A stretch of DNA of 29,131 nucleotides from JBOGEB01 sp050743125 (GCA_050743125.1 JBOGEB010000033.1:1-29131), one strand, 5' to 3'. Shown: positions 13,740-22,107, counted from the first letter of the stretch. Numbers and translations are program-made. Notes: generated by a model from the sequence alone, not told the origin.

Positions 13740-15224
13740 ATGCCCGGTCAAGTCGTCGTCGTTGGCGCTGGTCTCGGGGGCATGGCTGCGGCGATCCGCC
13801 TCGCCGCAGCCGGCTTGTCCGTCACGCTGCTCGAGCGCGAGCGTGCGCCTGGTGGGCGGGCCGGGCGCAGCATGCGCGACGGGTACGCGTTCGACACCGG
13901 GCCGACCGTGCTCACGATGCCTGGCCTGCTCGAAGAGCTGTTCGCGCTGGCGGGCGAGCGGATTTCCGACCACCTGTCCCTACAGCGCCTCGATCCCGCC
14001 TACCGGGCGTCCTTCCACGACGGGTCGGTCATCCACGTGCGCGCGGGCCTCGACGCGCTCGCCGCCGAGGTCCGCGAGGTGTGCGGTCCGTCCGAGGCCG
14101 ACCGGCTCAGGCGCCTCGCCGCGCACCTGCAGCAACTGTACGAGGCTGAGTACGACGACTTCATCGACCGGAACTTCGACTCGGCCGCCGACCTCGTCCG
14201 GCGGCCCGCGGCGCTCCTTCGGCTCGTGCGGCTCGGCGGCTTCCGGCGGATGCACGCGTTGGTCGCGAGCTTCCTCCAGGACTGGCGCCTGATCCGGCTG
14301 TTCACGTTCCAGGCGATGTACGCGGGGATGAGCCCGTTCGAGGCCCTCGGCATCTACGCGATCATCCCCTATATGGACATCGTCGGCGGGGTGTATTTCC
14401 CGCGCGGGGGGATTCACGCGGTGAGCCAGGCGCTCGCTGACCTCGCGGCCCGTCTCGGCGTCGATCTCCGCTTTGGCGAGCCCGTCGAGGCGGTCGAGGT
14501 TGCGGACGGCCGCGCCCGGGCGGTCCGGACCGTAGGTGGCCAGCGGGTCGCCTTCGACGTCGTCGTGCTCAACCCGGACCTGCCGGTGGCGTACCGCGAC
14601 TTGCTGCCCGCCCGGGCCCTGCCGTGGCGGGTGGGGCGGCTGCGCTACTCGCCGTCGTGCGTCGTCGTCCACCTCGGCCTCGACCAGCGGCTGCACCGTG
14701 CGGCACATCACAACATCCACTTCGCACGCGGCTACGAGGACGCGTTCGCCGACCTGCTCGCGGGCCGGATGCAGCGCGACCCCTCGTGGTTCCTCACCGT
14801 GCCGACCCGCAGCGACCCTGGCATGGCCCCGCCGGGTGGGGAGGTCGCCTTCCAGCTCCTGCCGACCCCCAACCTTCATGGCGAGCGCATTGACTGGGAC
14901 GCGCGGGTCGAGCAGGAGCTGACCGAGGCGGCCAAGCGGATGGAGGCCGCCGGCTACGGGCCGGTACGCGAGGCTACGGTGGTCAGCGAGGTCGTCACGC
15001 CCGCGGACTGGGCCCGGATGGGCATGGCGGCGGGCACACCGTTCGCGGCCAGCCACCACTTCCTCCAGACCGGTCCGTTCCGGCCGGCCAACGTGGCGCC
15101 GAAGGTCGGTGGCGTGGTGTTCGCCGGGTCAGGCACGACGCCTGGGGTCGGCGTGCCGATGGTGCTCGTCTCCGGCAAGCTCGCCGCCGAGCGGGTGCTG
15201 ACCCAGCTCGGGACGGCACCATGA
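13740..15224 (+). CDS. crtI: Phytoene desaturase, CrtI type
   Basis: FAD-dependent desaturase turning phytoene into lycopene (or a related chromophore). 494 aa, standard length. The N-terminal dinucleotide-binding motif VVVGAGLGGMAAA is followed by LLERERAPGGRAG. The central region has FTFQAMYAGMSPFEA and IPYMDIVGGVYFPRGGI. The C-terminal FAD signature is FAGSGTTPGVGVPMVLVSG. The ATG at 13740 has GGGGAG about 15 nt upstream and is preceded by the CAACGTTCCT sites. The stop overlaps the crtB start as ATGA, so the two are translationally coupled. Number of desaturation steps cannot be read from the sequence. Confidence 0.96.
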   Translation: MPGQVVVVGAGLGGMAAAIRLAAAGLSVTLLERERAPGGRAGRSMRDGYAFDTGPTVLTMPGLLEELFALAGERISDHLSLQRLDPAYRASFHDGSVIHVRAGLDALAAEVREVCGPSEADRLRRLAAHLQQLYEAEYDDFIDRNFDSAADLVRRPAALLRLVRLGGFRRMHALVASFLQDWRLIRLFTFQAMYAGMSPFEALGIYAIIPYMDIVGGVYFPRGGIHAVSQALADLAARLGVDLRFGEPVEAVEVADGRARAVRTVGGQRVAFDVVVLNPDLPVAYRDLLPARALPWRVGRLRYSPSCVVVHLGLDQRLHRAAHHNIHFARGYEDAFADLLAGRMQRDPSWFLTVPTRSDPGMAPPGGEVAFQLLPTPNLHGERIDWDARVEQELTEAAKRMEAAGYGPVREATVVSEVVTPADWARMGMAAGTPFAASHHFLQTGPFRPANVAPKVGGVVFAGSGTTPGVGVPMVLVSGKLAAERVLTQLGTAP

Positions 15225-16189
15225 CCAGCACGGCCAGCGGCGGCTACCGCCACCCCGAGCCCTCCACACAGATCGTCGCGAAGGGCCTCGCGGGCCGTGA
15301 GCATGTCGACCTGGCGACGAGCTACGAGCTGTGCCGCCGGATGAACGCCTCGCACGGGCGGACGTACTACTTCGCGACCCGCTTCCTGCCGGCCTCCAAG
15401 CGGCGACACGTCCACGCGCTCTACGGGTTCGCGCGGTACGCGGACGACCTTGTCGACCACATGGACCTGTCGTGGGCGCCGAGCCAGCGACGGAGGGCGC
15501 TCGAGGCCTGGTCAGCGGAGTTTCTCGCCGGCCTGGAGACCGGCCACACCGAGGAGCCGGTCCTGGCGGCGGTGCTCGACACCGTCCGCGAGCTCGGCAT
15601 CCGCCACGACGACCTGCGCGACTTCCTCGCGTCGATGGCGATGGACCTCGAGGTGACCCGCTATCCCACCTACGACGACCTCTACACCTACGTCTACGGG
15701 TCCGCGGCGGTCATCGGGTCGATGATGCTCCCGGTGCTCGGCTCCCGTGAGGACAACCCCCACCAACCGCAGGCGCGGGACCGGGCCATGGACCTCGGCG
15801 TCGCGTTCCAGCTCACGAACTTCCTGCGCGACGTCGCGGAGGACTGGGACCGCGGCCGGATCTACCTGCCGCTGGAGGACCTCGACCGGTTCGGCGTGAC
15901 CGAGTGGGACTTTCACGCCCGCCAGGTCGGCCCGGCGTTCCGCCGGCTGCTCGCGTTCGAGGCGCAGCGCGCCCGCGCGCTCTACCGGCGGGCCGAGGCC
16001 GGCTGGGCGCTGCTCCCGCCCACCAGCCGGCCGTGCATCCGTATCGCTCACCGCCTCTACCGCGAGATCCTCGACCGCATCGAGGCCGCTGACTGGCAGG
16101 TGTTCCACGTCCGCGCCTCGGTGCCGGCCAAGCGCAAGCTCGGGGTCGCCGCTCGTGAGCTGATCTTGCCGACCCGGCCAACCCCATGA
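15221..16189 (+). CDS. crtB: Phytoene synthase, CrtB type
   Basis: Condenses two GGPP head-to-head to phytoene, the first committed carotenoid step. 322 aa. Both Mg-diphosphate binding motifs are present: DDLVD (D75-D79) in RYADDLVDH, and DVAED (D204-D208) in NFLRDVAEDWDRGRIYLP. SHGRTYYFATRFLP near residue 45 is the usual substrate-flap region. ATG overlaps the crtI stop by 4 bases. A squalene-synthase-like role is less likely given the neighbouring crtI, crtE and lycopene cyclase genes. Confidence 0.96.
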   Translation: MTSTASGGYRHPEPSTQIVAKGLAGREHVDLATSYELCRRMNASHGRTYYFATRFLPASKRRHVHALYGFARYADDLVDHMDLSWAPSQRRRALEAWSAEFLAGLETGHTEEPVLAAVLDTVRELGIRHDDLRDFLASMAMDLEVTRYPTYDDLYTYVYGSAAVIGSMMLPVLGSREDNPHQPQARDRAMDLGVAFQLTNFLRDVAEDWDRGRIYLPLEDLDRFGVTEWDFHARQVGPAFRRLLAFEAQRARALYRRAEAGWALLPPTSRPCIRIAHRLYREILDRIEAADWQVFHVRASVPAKRKLGVAARELILPTRPTP

Positions 16190-16258
16190 GTCCTGACCTC
16201 CGAACCCCTCTGCGAGCACCCGCCCGCCGAATGGCCACAGAGATCTCAACGTGACAGC

Positions 16259-16966
16259 ATGGTGCCGCTTCGGTCGAGGCACGATGCAGTGCGCGCCGGG
16301 ATCCAGGCGTTCCCCGGAACGTGCAGCCCCAGAGCGCAGCCGTGGAGTTCCCGACGAAAGAGCGAGAGCGTGCAGCCGCTTAGCAACGAGGCAGACACAC
16401 CGGTTGTAGCCAGCGGCTCACGGAACGGATCGGCCCCTCCCAAGGAGCGTGCTACGGCCGGGACGGCGGCGGACTGTGAGGTTCTGTCGGTAGGGCACCT
16501 CACGCCATGCATCGCAAGGCGGACCATCGAGCTCGTGACCGAGCGCGCATTCCATGTCACCGACGTCACCGACGAGTGCCTCGAGCTGCTGGCTTCCAGC
16601 GGCGTGGTGGAGGGCAGCCTGCAGGTCTACAGCTCGCACACCACGTGCGCGGTGAAGATCAACGAGCTTGAGACCTGTTTTCTGGAAGACCTCCGCCTCT
16701 TCATGGAGGCGCTCATCCCTCCCGAGGCCTACTACCGGCACGACGACTTCGAGATCCGCGACCCCGCCACCCTCGCAGGCGCTCCCGAGGACGAGCTGAT
16801 CAACGGCCACTCCCATATCAAGCAGATGCTGCTCGGCTGCGCCTCCGAGACCGTGCCGATCGTCGCTGGACGGCTCGGGCTGGGGCGCTGGCAGCGGATC
16901 ATGTTCATCGAGCTCGACCAGTCCCGGCCGCGGCGTGTCCATCTCCAGGTCCAGGGGTGGCGCTGA
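16259..16966 (+). CDS. YjbQ-family protein (UPF0047) with an uncertain N-terminal extension
   Basis: The core (from about 16512, TIELVTERAFHVTDVT) is a complete YjbQ domain of about 145 residues, with the conserved SSHTTCAVKINE and NGHSHIKQML histidine motifs and the closing QRIMFIELDQSRPRRVHLQV strand. Family members show weak thiamine-phosphate-synthase-like activity in some reports; the true role is unclear. The frame is open to an ATG at 16259, adding about 85 low-complexity residues. A GTG at 16370, preceded by a purine-rich tract, is an alternative start; neither start matches family length, so an N-terminal tail may be real. The stop overlaps the fni start by 10 bases, placing it in the carotenoid operon, though no carotenoid role is known. 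Confidence 0.85.
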   Translation: MVPLRSRHDAVRAGIQAFPGTCSPRAQPWSSRRKSESVQPLSNEADTPVVASGSRNGSAPPKERATAGTAADCEVLSVGHLTPCIARRTIELVTERAFHVTDVTDECLELLASSGVVEGSLQVYSSHTTCAVKINELETCFLEDLRLFMEALIPPEAYYRHDDFEIRDPATLAGAPEDELINGHSHIKQMLLGCASETVPIVAGRLGLGRWQRIMFIELDQSRPRRVHLQVQGWR

Positions 16967-17997
16967 GCGGCGGCACCCCGGAGGACACCCCGGCGCGGAA
17001 GCGCGACCATCTCCGGCTCAGCCTCACCGAGGACGTCGGGTTCGCCCAGCTCCGGACCGGCCTCGACGAGCTGAGGGTGCGCCCGCGGGCCTTGCCTGAG
17101 CGTGACCTCGACGACGTCGACCTCGGCATCGACCTGTGGGGCCGGCGCCTCGCCTCGCCGCTGTTGGTGTCGTGCATGACCGGCGGGGTCAGCGAGGCCG
17201 GGGCGGTCAACCGCGCGCTCGCCCAGGCCGCGCAAGCCCACCGGGTCGCGCTGGGCCTCGGCTCCGGGCGGGTGCTCCTGGAGCACGCGGCCGACCTCGA
17301 CACGTTCCGGGTGCGCGACGTCGCTCCGGACGTCCTGCTCATGGCGAACCTTGGCGCGGTGGCGCTCCACACCTACGGGCCAGCGGACTGCGCGCGGCTC
17401 GTCGCCGCGTGCGAGGCAGACGTGCTTGTCCTGCACCTCAACGCCGTCCAGGAGGCGATCCAGCCGGGCGGGCAGACGCAGTTCGGGGGCCTGCACGCGA
17501 AGATCGCCGAGGTCTGCGCGGGCACTGACGTGCCGGTCGTCGTCAAGGAGGTCGGGTTCGGGATGGCGCCCGCCGACATCGTCGCGCTGCTCGACGCTGG
17601 GGTGGCCGGTGTCGATGTCGCCGGCGCCGGCGGCACGAACTGGGCGCGTGTCGAGGGACTGCGGGACCATGCGGCGGGCGAGGTCGCCCAGGCGTTCGCC
17701 GACTGGGGCTTGCCGACCGCCGAGTGCGTGCGGCAAGCCCGCGCGGTGCTCGACGCGGCCGGCTCGCCGGCCGTGCTCGTCGGGTCCGGGGGCGTGCGGC
17801 ACGGCGTCGATGCGCTGAAGGTGCTCTGCTTGGGCGCGGACGTCGCCGGGATCGCCCGCGGGCTGCTCGCCGCCGGCTCGCAAGGCCCGCAGGCCGCCAC
17901 GCGTGCGGTCGGTGTCCTCTGTGACCAGCTCCGCGTCGGCGCCTGGGCGGCGGGTGCGGGCCGCGCGTGTGACCTAGGCCCCGCCCTCCTCGACTGA
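16957..17997 (+). CDS. fni: Type 2 isopentenyl-diphosphate delta-isomerase (FMN-dependent)
   Basis: Interconverts IPP and DMAPP using reduced FMN, feeding CrtE with both substrates. 346 aa. Recognisable features are the N-terminal RKRDHLRLSL, the early-barrel PLLVSCMTGG, LHLNAVQEAIQPGGQTQFGG, VVVKEVGFGM, the FMN-phosphate loop DVAGAGGTNWARVEG, and the late glycine-rich VGSGGVRHGVDALKVLCLGA. The GTG at 16957 overlaps the YjbQ-family stop, suggesting co-transcription with crtI-crtB. The 3' end faces crtYd, with a partial copy of the MITE-like repeat between them. Confidence 0.96.
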   Translation: MALSGGTPEDTPARKRDHLRLSLTEDVGFAQLRTGLDELRVRPRALPERDLDDVDLGIDLWGRRLASPLLVSCMTGGVSEAGAVNRALAQAAQAHRVALGLGSGRVLLEHAADLDTFRVRDVAPDVLLMANLGAVALHTYGPADCARLVAACEADVLVLHLNAVQEAIQPGGQTQFGGLHAKIAEVCAGTDVPVVVKEVGFGMAPADIVALLDAGVAGVDVAGAGGTNWARVEGLRDHAAGEVAQAFADWGLPTAECVRQARAVLDAAGSPAVLVGSGGVRHGVDALKVLCLGADVAGIARGLLAAGSQGPQAATRAVGVLCDQLRVGAWAAGAGRACDLGPALLD

Positions 17998-18008
17998 AGC
18001 GCGGCGCC

Positions 18009-18078
18009 AGGGCGTGTTTGAGGACCGCGGCCTTGCCTTGTGGGCGAAGCGAAGCGGAGCGCGGTTTCGGGCGACCTT
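18009..18078 (+). mobile_element. MITE-like structured repeat, partial copy C
   Basis: About 70 bases, starting GGGCGTGTTTGAGGACCGCG, match the left end of copies A and B up to GCGGTTTCGG; then the similarity ends or becomes very weak. It occupies the space between the convergent fni and crtYd genes. It looks like a truncated or heavily diverged copy. Confidence 0.6.
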
Positions 18079-18089
18079 CACCGTGACCC

Positions 18090-18443
18090 TCATGAAGGGC
18101 TCTCCCACACCCGAGAGCCGAGGCGCCGGCCCCACCACACCCACCACATCAGGCCCTGGGTGATCATCGCGAAGCCGAAGAGCAGGTCCTCGAGCGGCAT
18201 GCCGCCGCCGCGGAACAGGCGGGACGGGGGGCAGCCGAGTCGCAATCCGCTGAACTGGGCTGGCGCATAGGTGACGATCGGGCGGCACGTGAGCCACCCA
18301 TCCACCAGGACCTGAAAGAACAGCACGATCCCGAGCGCAATCCAATACCGTCGGTCGCGGAGCAGGCCGGTCCGAAGGAGCGCCTCGAGTCCGCCCGTGA
18401 TGCCCAGGGCGACCAGGCAGAAGAGCGTGTAGCCGAGCCTCAT
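18090..18443 (-). CDS. crtYd: Lycopene cyclase subunit, CrtYd-type half
   Basis: 117-aa integral membrane protein with about three hydrophobic segments (LGYTLFCLVALGITGG, YWIALGIVLFFQVLVDGW, and LLFGFAMITQGLMWWVWW). It carries the conserved PLEDLLF motif of the bacterial heterodimeric lycopene cyclases. It pairs with the upstream half-protein to cyclise lycopene ends; whether beta or epsilon rings, or C50 carotenoids, are made cannot be told. The ATG at 18443 overlaps the upstream stop as ATGA. A start four codons upstream is possible but would lengthen the overlap. No prenyltransferase (lbtB/crtEb-like) gene accompanies it here. Confidence 0.85.
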   Translation of the reverse strand: MRLGYTLFCLVALGITGGLEALLRTGLLRDRRYWIALGIVLFFQVLVDGWLTCRPIVTYAPAQFSGLRLGCPPSRLFRGGGMPLEDLLFGFAMITQGLMWWVWWGRRLGSRVWESPS

Positions 18444-18802
18444 CGGCGCGCCCACGCGATGAGCCGCTCACGGCGGGCGGTGAGCCAGCGGGAGACGTCG
18501 GCCAACGTCGCGCGCACGGCCTCGAAGGCGAGGATCCCGCACAAGGGGGTCACGATGAAGAACAGGTACTCCTCGATCGGGAGCCCGATCACGCGGAGCC
18601 CGGTGACGTACGAGGGGTTATAGCCCCAATGACCGAGCCTGGCACCGATCAGGTCCCACGAGACGAAGACGGCGGCCACGCAGCCGAGGGAGGCGAGCAG
18701 GCGGCGGGTCTGCCGGTACACACCGACATGGAGGGCCGTCTCTAGGGGAAGGGTGATCACCAGGCAGAGGCCGAGGACGGCGAGGTACTCGAGATTGGTC
18801 AT
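18440..18802 (-). CDS. crtYc: Lycopene cyclase subunit, CrtYc-type half
   Basis: 120 aa, starting MTNLEYLAVLGLCLVITLPL. Three hydrophobic helices and the signature GLPIEEYLFFIVTPLCG (the PxEE motif) identify the lycopene cyclase domain of actinobacterial crtYc/crtYd, fungal carRA and archaeal crtY proteins. It works as a heterodimer with the product of the overlapping downstream gene. The frame is open to 18925, but the ATG at 18802 gives the family's usual beginning. The gene is divergent from the histidine kinase gene, with about 420 bp of structured intergenic DNA between them. Confidence 0.88.
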   Translation of the reverse strand: MTNLEYLAVLGLCLVITLPLETALHVGVYRQTRRLLASLGCVAAVFVSWDLIGARLGHWGYNPSYVTGLRVIGLPIEEYLFFIVTPLCGILAFEAVRATLADVSRWLTARRERLIAWARR

Positions 18803-19222
18803 TGGCCGCCAGTCTCGCACTCCTCGACGGGGGAGAAGCCCCGTTTCGGGGGAGGTAGCGGTCCGTGATAGGCTGCTTAAAGGTCCCCCATTATGGGTGG
18901 GGGATAACGAGCCGCCCCCTTGCAAGGGGTGAGGCTCATGGAGGTTTGGTGTCAGGCCGGGCGGACAGAGGATGATCCTCGCCTATGGCGGCGGGACAGC
19001 GGAAGTAGCGAATTCGCCACGGGGAGATGACTTATCGTGATAGGGATTTCACTTCCTGTGAGGACCCTCCTGACGAGGTTCGCCGGGCTGACGGGCAGTG
19101 GCGAAGGCAGGGATTTGTGGTAGCGCCTCACCTCGCCCAGTTTCGGTTGGCCCTTTGGTGATGGGGCCGAGGGGCGTACAGTGGCTGAGTCTTCCCCCAG
19201 ACCCGCATCAGGAGCAGGTGGG
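18803..19222. other. Intergenic region between divergent crtYc and histidine kinase, with hairpins
   Basis: No gene seen. It contains TCCCCCA-N7-TGGGGGA (about 18883-18903), the perfect palindrome CCCCTTGCAAGGGG (about 18916-18929), and GCGAATTCGC (about 19007-19016). TAGGCT near 18873 and TACAGT at 19177-19182 are -10-like. These may be promoters and operators for the divergent genes or a 5' untranslated RNA element; I do not recognise a known riboswitch. Confidence 0.4.
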
Positions 19223-20932
19223 GTGAGCGCCCTGCGGGAGCCGAGTCGCCGTAAGGCCCTGACCAGGTCCTTCCGTTGCTACGTTCTCTTGCTTTGCGTA
19301 GCGACGGCGGCCCTCCTGCCGGCGGGAATCGCAGACGCAATTGGGTCTCCCGGTATTGCGCTGTTGTGGATCCTGTTCATCGCTGCCGCAAACTTCCGCA
19401 GCATCCCGATGCTGCCCGGGGTCGGTGTCACGACGACCGTTGAGCCCCCAGTCACGGTCGCCGCGTCCGTGCTGCTCCCGCTCCCGTTGGCCGTATTCGT
19501 CACGCTGGTCGGCAGGTTCAACGAGCGTGAGTTCCGCCGGGGCACCACCTCACCCTGGAACATCGCGTTCAACCGCGTCCAAGGGGCGCTCACCGCCGGG
19601 GCTGCCGCATTCGCCGCCTCGCTCGTGGCTGGTCCCGCTCCCGCCCCAGTGGCGCTCGCGGCAGCAAAGGGTCTTCCGCAGCTCGTCCTTTGCACCGTGG
19701 TTGCCGCTGTCGTCTACAACGTCGTCAACGCCGCCGCAGTGGCCGTCGGACTGGTGCTGATCGGTCGCTTGGATCTCAAGCAAGCGGCGAGAAGCTCAGC
19801 AGCGCCGTTCCCGCGCTTCGCCCTCGACTTCGGCCTGGTCACCGGGCTCGGCCTGTTGATCGTCGTGCTCTACAAGGTCAAGCCGTGGTCGGTCCTGTTG
19901 CTCGCGCTCCCGCTGTGGCTGGGCTACAACGCCCTGCGGTCCGCGCGGGAGAGCGCGGACCAGGCGGAGCAGCTTACGGCTCGGGTGCGGGAGCTGGAGA
20001 CGCTGAACGCGCTGAGCAGACAGCTGTTGACCGCACGGCGGCGGGAGCAGGTCGAGGTGATCGGCAGGGAGGCGCTGCGCACCGCGTTGGACAGCAGCGT
20101 GGTGGAGCTGTCGCTGGAGGGAAAGGTGTCCGACAACCTGCGCGTAATGAAGGTCACGGAAGCCGCCGTGATCGGGGTGCCGCAGGACACGTCCGAGCGA
20201 CCGATGGAGGTCGTGGATGCCGCGGCGCGGCTGCTTGGCATGGCGTTGCAGCGCCTGGAGCTGGAATCCGAGCTCAGCGACGTGCAACGCGCCCACGCCA
20301 CGCTTGCGAGCAAGATCATCGAGGAGGCGACGCGCGAGCGCAGCCGCATCGCGCTGGCGATCCACGACGAGGTACTGCCCTTTCTGGCGGCGGCGGAGAT
20401 CCAGGCAGACAACGTACGCTCGGCGATCTCCGGGACCGATACCGCACGGGCTGCGAAGCTCGCCGCCGCCACGCGTGAGGCGGTGAACGGCGGGGTCAAC
20501 CGGCTCAGGGAGGTGCTCGACGCGCTGACCCACCAGATCGTCGTACCCGGCGGGCTCCGTCAGGCGCTGATGAGGGCGCTGGACCAGCTGCGCGTCGAGC
20601 ATGGGGTGCAGGGCCGGCTGAAGGCGTCCGAGCCGCTGCCCGAGCTGCCGCTCGCGGTCGAGATCCTCGTCTTCGAGGTCGTGCGCGGCTGCCTAGGAAA
20701 CATCGCAAAGCACGCGCACGCGCGCAATGTGGTGGTAGAAGTCGATGTCACCGATACGCTCATCATGGTGCAGGTGCGCGATGATGGTCGGGGGTTTGAT
20801 CCCGCCTCTGTCCCTGCGGGTCATCATGGGCTAGCGTTGATGCAACAGCGTGTGAAGCTTGCCCGCGGTCGTTTCACCGTACGAAGCGCGGACAGCGTGG
20901 GAACCAGGGTCGAGGTGGAGGTACCGCTGTGA
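19223..20932 (+). CDS. Membrane-bound sensor histidine kinase, HisKA_3 (NarL-partner) type
   Basis: 569 aa from the chosen start. About six hydrophobic segments occupy residues 15-230, followed by a coiled-coil linker and a short GAF-like region (about 260-350). The phosphoacceptor is H381 in RIALAIHDEVLPF, the H-box of the kinases that pair with NarL/FixJ regulators. A C-terminal HATPase domain has the N-box LGNIAKHAHA (N493), DDGRGFD and HHGLALMQQRV. The GTG at 19223 has AGGAG 8 nt upstream; an in-frame GTG at 19181 would add 14 residues but overlaps a -10-like TACAGT. The 3' end overlaps the regulator start by 4 bases (GTGA). The signal sensed is unknown; control of the divergent carotenoid genes is possible but unproven. 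Confidence 0.9.
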   Translation: MSALREPSRRKALTRSFRCYVLLLCVATAALLPAGIADAIGSPGIALLWILFIAAANFRSIPMLPGVGVTTTVEPPVTVAASVLLPLPLAVFVTLVGRFNEREFRRGTTSPWNIAFNRVQGALTAGAAAFAASLVAGPAPAPVALAAAKGLPQLVLCTVVAAVVYNVVNAAAVAVGLVLIGRLDLKQAARSSAAPFPRFALDFGLVTGLGLLIVVLYKVKPWSVLLLALPLWLGYNALRSARESADQAEQLTARVRELETLNALSRQLLTARRREQVEVIGREALRTALDSSVVELSLEGKVSDNLRVMKVTEAAVIGVPQDTSERPMEVVDAAARLLGMALQRLELESELSDVQRAHATLASKIIEEATRERSRIALAIHDEVLPFLAAAEIQADNVRSAISGTDTARAAKLAAATREAVNGGVNRLREVLDALTHQIVVPGGLRQALMRALDQLRVEHGVQGRLKASEPLPELPLAVEILVFEVVRGCLGNIAKHAHARNVVVEVDVTDTLIMVQVRDDGRGFDPASVPAGHHGLALMQQRVKLARGRFTVRSADSVGTRVEVEVPL

Positions 20933-21618
20933 ACATTCCGAGTTCCATAGACCAGAAGCCCGATGGCATGCCAACCGGGCCGGAGACCATCGACGTCGTC
21001 ATCGCCGAGGACCACGGGGTCGTCGCCGACGGGATCGAGACGATGCTCTCGTTCGAGCCGGACATCGAGGTCGTCGCTATCGTGCAGTCCGGCGAGGAGC
21101 TCGTCGCTGTGGTTGAGCAGCTCCGGCCCAAGGTGGCGCTCGTCGATGTGAACCTCATTGGCATGGACGGCCTGGCTGCCGTCCGCCAGATCGAGGAGCG
21201 CGACCTCCCCACGCGGACGATGGCGCTCACGATGTTCACTGATCACGACACCGTCACGCGTGCGGTGGCCGCTGGTGTGGCCGGTTACCTGCCGAAGAAC
21301 GTCCGCCGTGAGGAGCTCGTCCAGGCGGTCCGTGCCGTGGCGGCGGGCAAAGGGTTCCTCCACCCGGACGTCACCCGTCCGTTCCTCGAGCGCGTCGGTC
21401 CGCTGGCGATCCACGCGGGGCTCCAGCCGCTGTCGAAGCGTGAGCAGGACGTCCTGGAGCAGCTGGCCACCGGCAAGTCGACGCGCGAGATCGCCGAGGT
21501 GCTCGAGCTGGGTGACGAGACCGTCAAGAGCCACCTTTCCCGCATCTACGCGAAACTCAAGGCATCGGACCGCGTCCAGGCCGTCGTGATCGCGATGCGT
21601 CACGGTCTCGTGCGTTAG
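20929..21618 (+). CDS. NarL/FixJ-family response regulator
   Basis: 229 aa. The receiver domain has the acidic pair E27/D28, the phosphoacceptor D73 (VALVDVN), and T101 and K123 (LPKN). A LuxR-type helix-turn-helix (about 165-225: PLSKREQDVLEQLATGKSTR, then SHLSRIYAKLKASDR) would bind DNA as a dimer after phosphorylation. A 21-residue N-terminal extension precedes the first strand. The GTG start is coupled to the kinase stop, so the two form a two-component pair. Targets are unknown; the neighbouring crtYcd and ilv promoters are candidates by position only. Confidence 0.93.
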   Translation: MNIPSSIDQKPDGMPTGPETIDVVIAEDHGVVADGIETMLSFEPDIEVVAIVQSGEELVAVVEQLRPKVALVDVNLIGMDGLAAVRQIEERDLPTRTMALTMFTDHDTVTRAVAAGVAGYLPKNVRREELVQAVRAVAAGKGFLHPDVTRPFLERVGPLAIHAGLQPLSKREQDVLEQLATGKSTREIAEVLELGDETVKSHLSRIYAKLKASDRVQAVVIAMRHGLVR

Positions 21619-21807
21619 TGGTCCGCGCGGAAAAACCCGTGGCATTCGTGCGTAAAGCATCCCACCTCGCGGCGTTGCGGAGCGCTTGAGGACAGCCAGT
21701 ACACGGCGACCCGCGCGGAGCGCTTCGCCTTGCGAGGCGGGGAGCACTCCCCCCGGGCCCCCTCACAGCACACGGAACTTTCCCGCTTGGACCACTAGGA
21801 CAAATGC

Positions 21808-21836
21808 GACGGCCCGGGCTTCAAGCCCGGGCCGTC
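21808..21836 (+). terminator. 12-bp perfect stem, loop TTCAA
   Basis: GACGGCCCGGGC pairs with GCCCGGGCCGTC around a 5-nt loop. It lies about 190 bases after the response-regulator stop. There is no T tract on either side, so it is at best a GC-rich, U-less terminator; a processed RNA hairpin is equally possible. Confidence 0.4.
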
Positions 21837-22068
21837 AAGGACAGGCACATGCCCGTCATCGGAAAACTCGGGGGCGGGAACCCGAATTTTCCATAACACC
21901 GTCTGCGGCGGGAGGGGGCGGGAACCCACCCGCCGCATGGTGCCTCGGAATGGCTTCAGAATATGCGTTCCGAAGCCCAAAGTCCAACCTTTCCGGCATA
22001 ATTTTTTCTCGGCCTTTCGGCCACGCACAAGCGGGGGATCGGGTATACCCCGAGTTGACACTGCCCCC

Positions 22069-22107
22069 CCCGCGGATGCGAGACTAAGCTCGCCTCGCAT
22101 CTGCGGG
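22069..22107 (+). promoter_or_regulatory. 14-bp hairpin in the ilvB leader
   Basis: CCCGCGGATGCGAG (22069-22082) pairs with CTCGCATCTGCGGG (22094-22107) with one G-U wobble and an 11-nt loop. It lies just before the leader peptide region and would be near the 5' end of the ilv transcript if TTGACA at 22055 is the -35 box, or act as DNA structure if transcription starts further down. Confidence 0.4.

Noticed and set aside
18840..19180. Possible riboswitch between crtYc and the histidine kinase gene.
   Set aside because: Hairpins are present, but the conserved cores of known classes (cobalamin, c-di-AMP, c-di-GMP, SAM, TPP) could not be found by eye. Recorded only as a structured intergenic region.
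21700..21800. On the minus strand, AAGCGGGAAAG...TGTGAGGGGG followed by a GC hairpin recalls the 3' part of bacterial group II introns.
   Set aside because: The similarity is short, no reverse transcriptase frame or domain V could be recognised nearby, and GC-rich hairpins are common here. A covariance-model search would decide.
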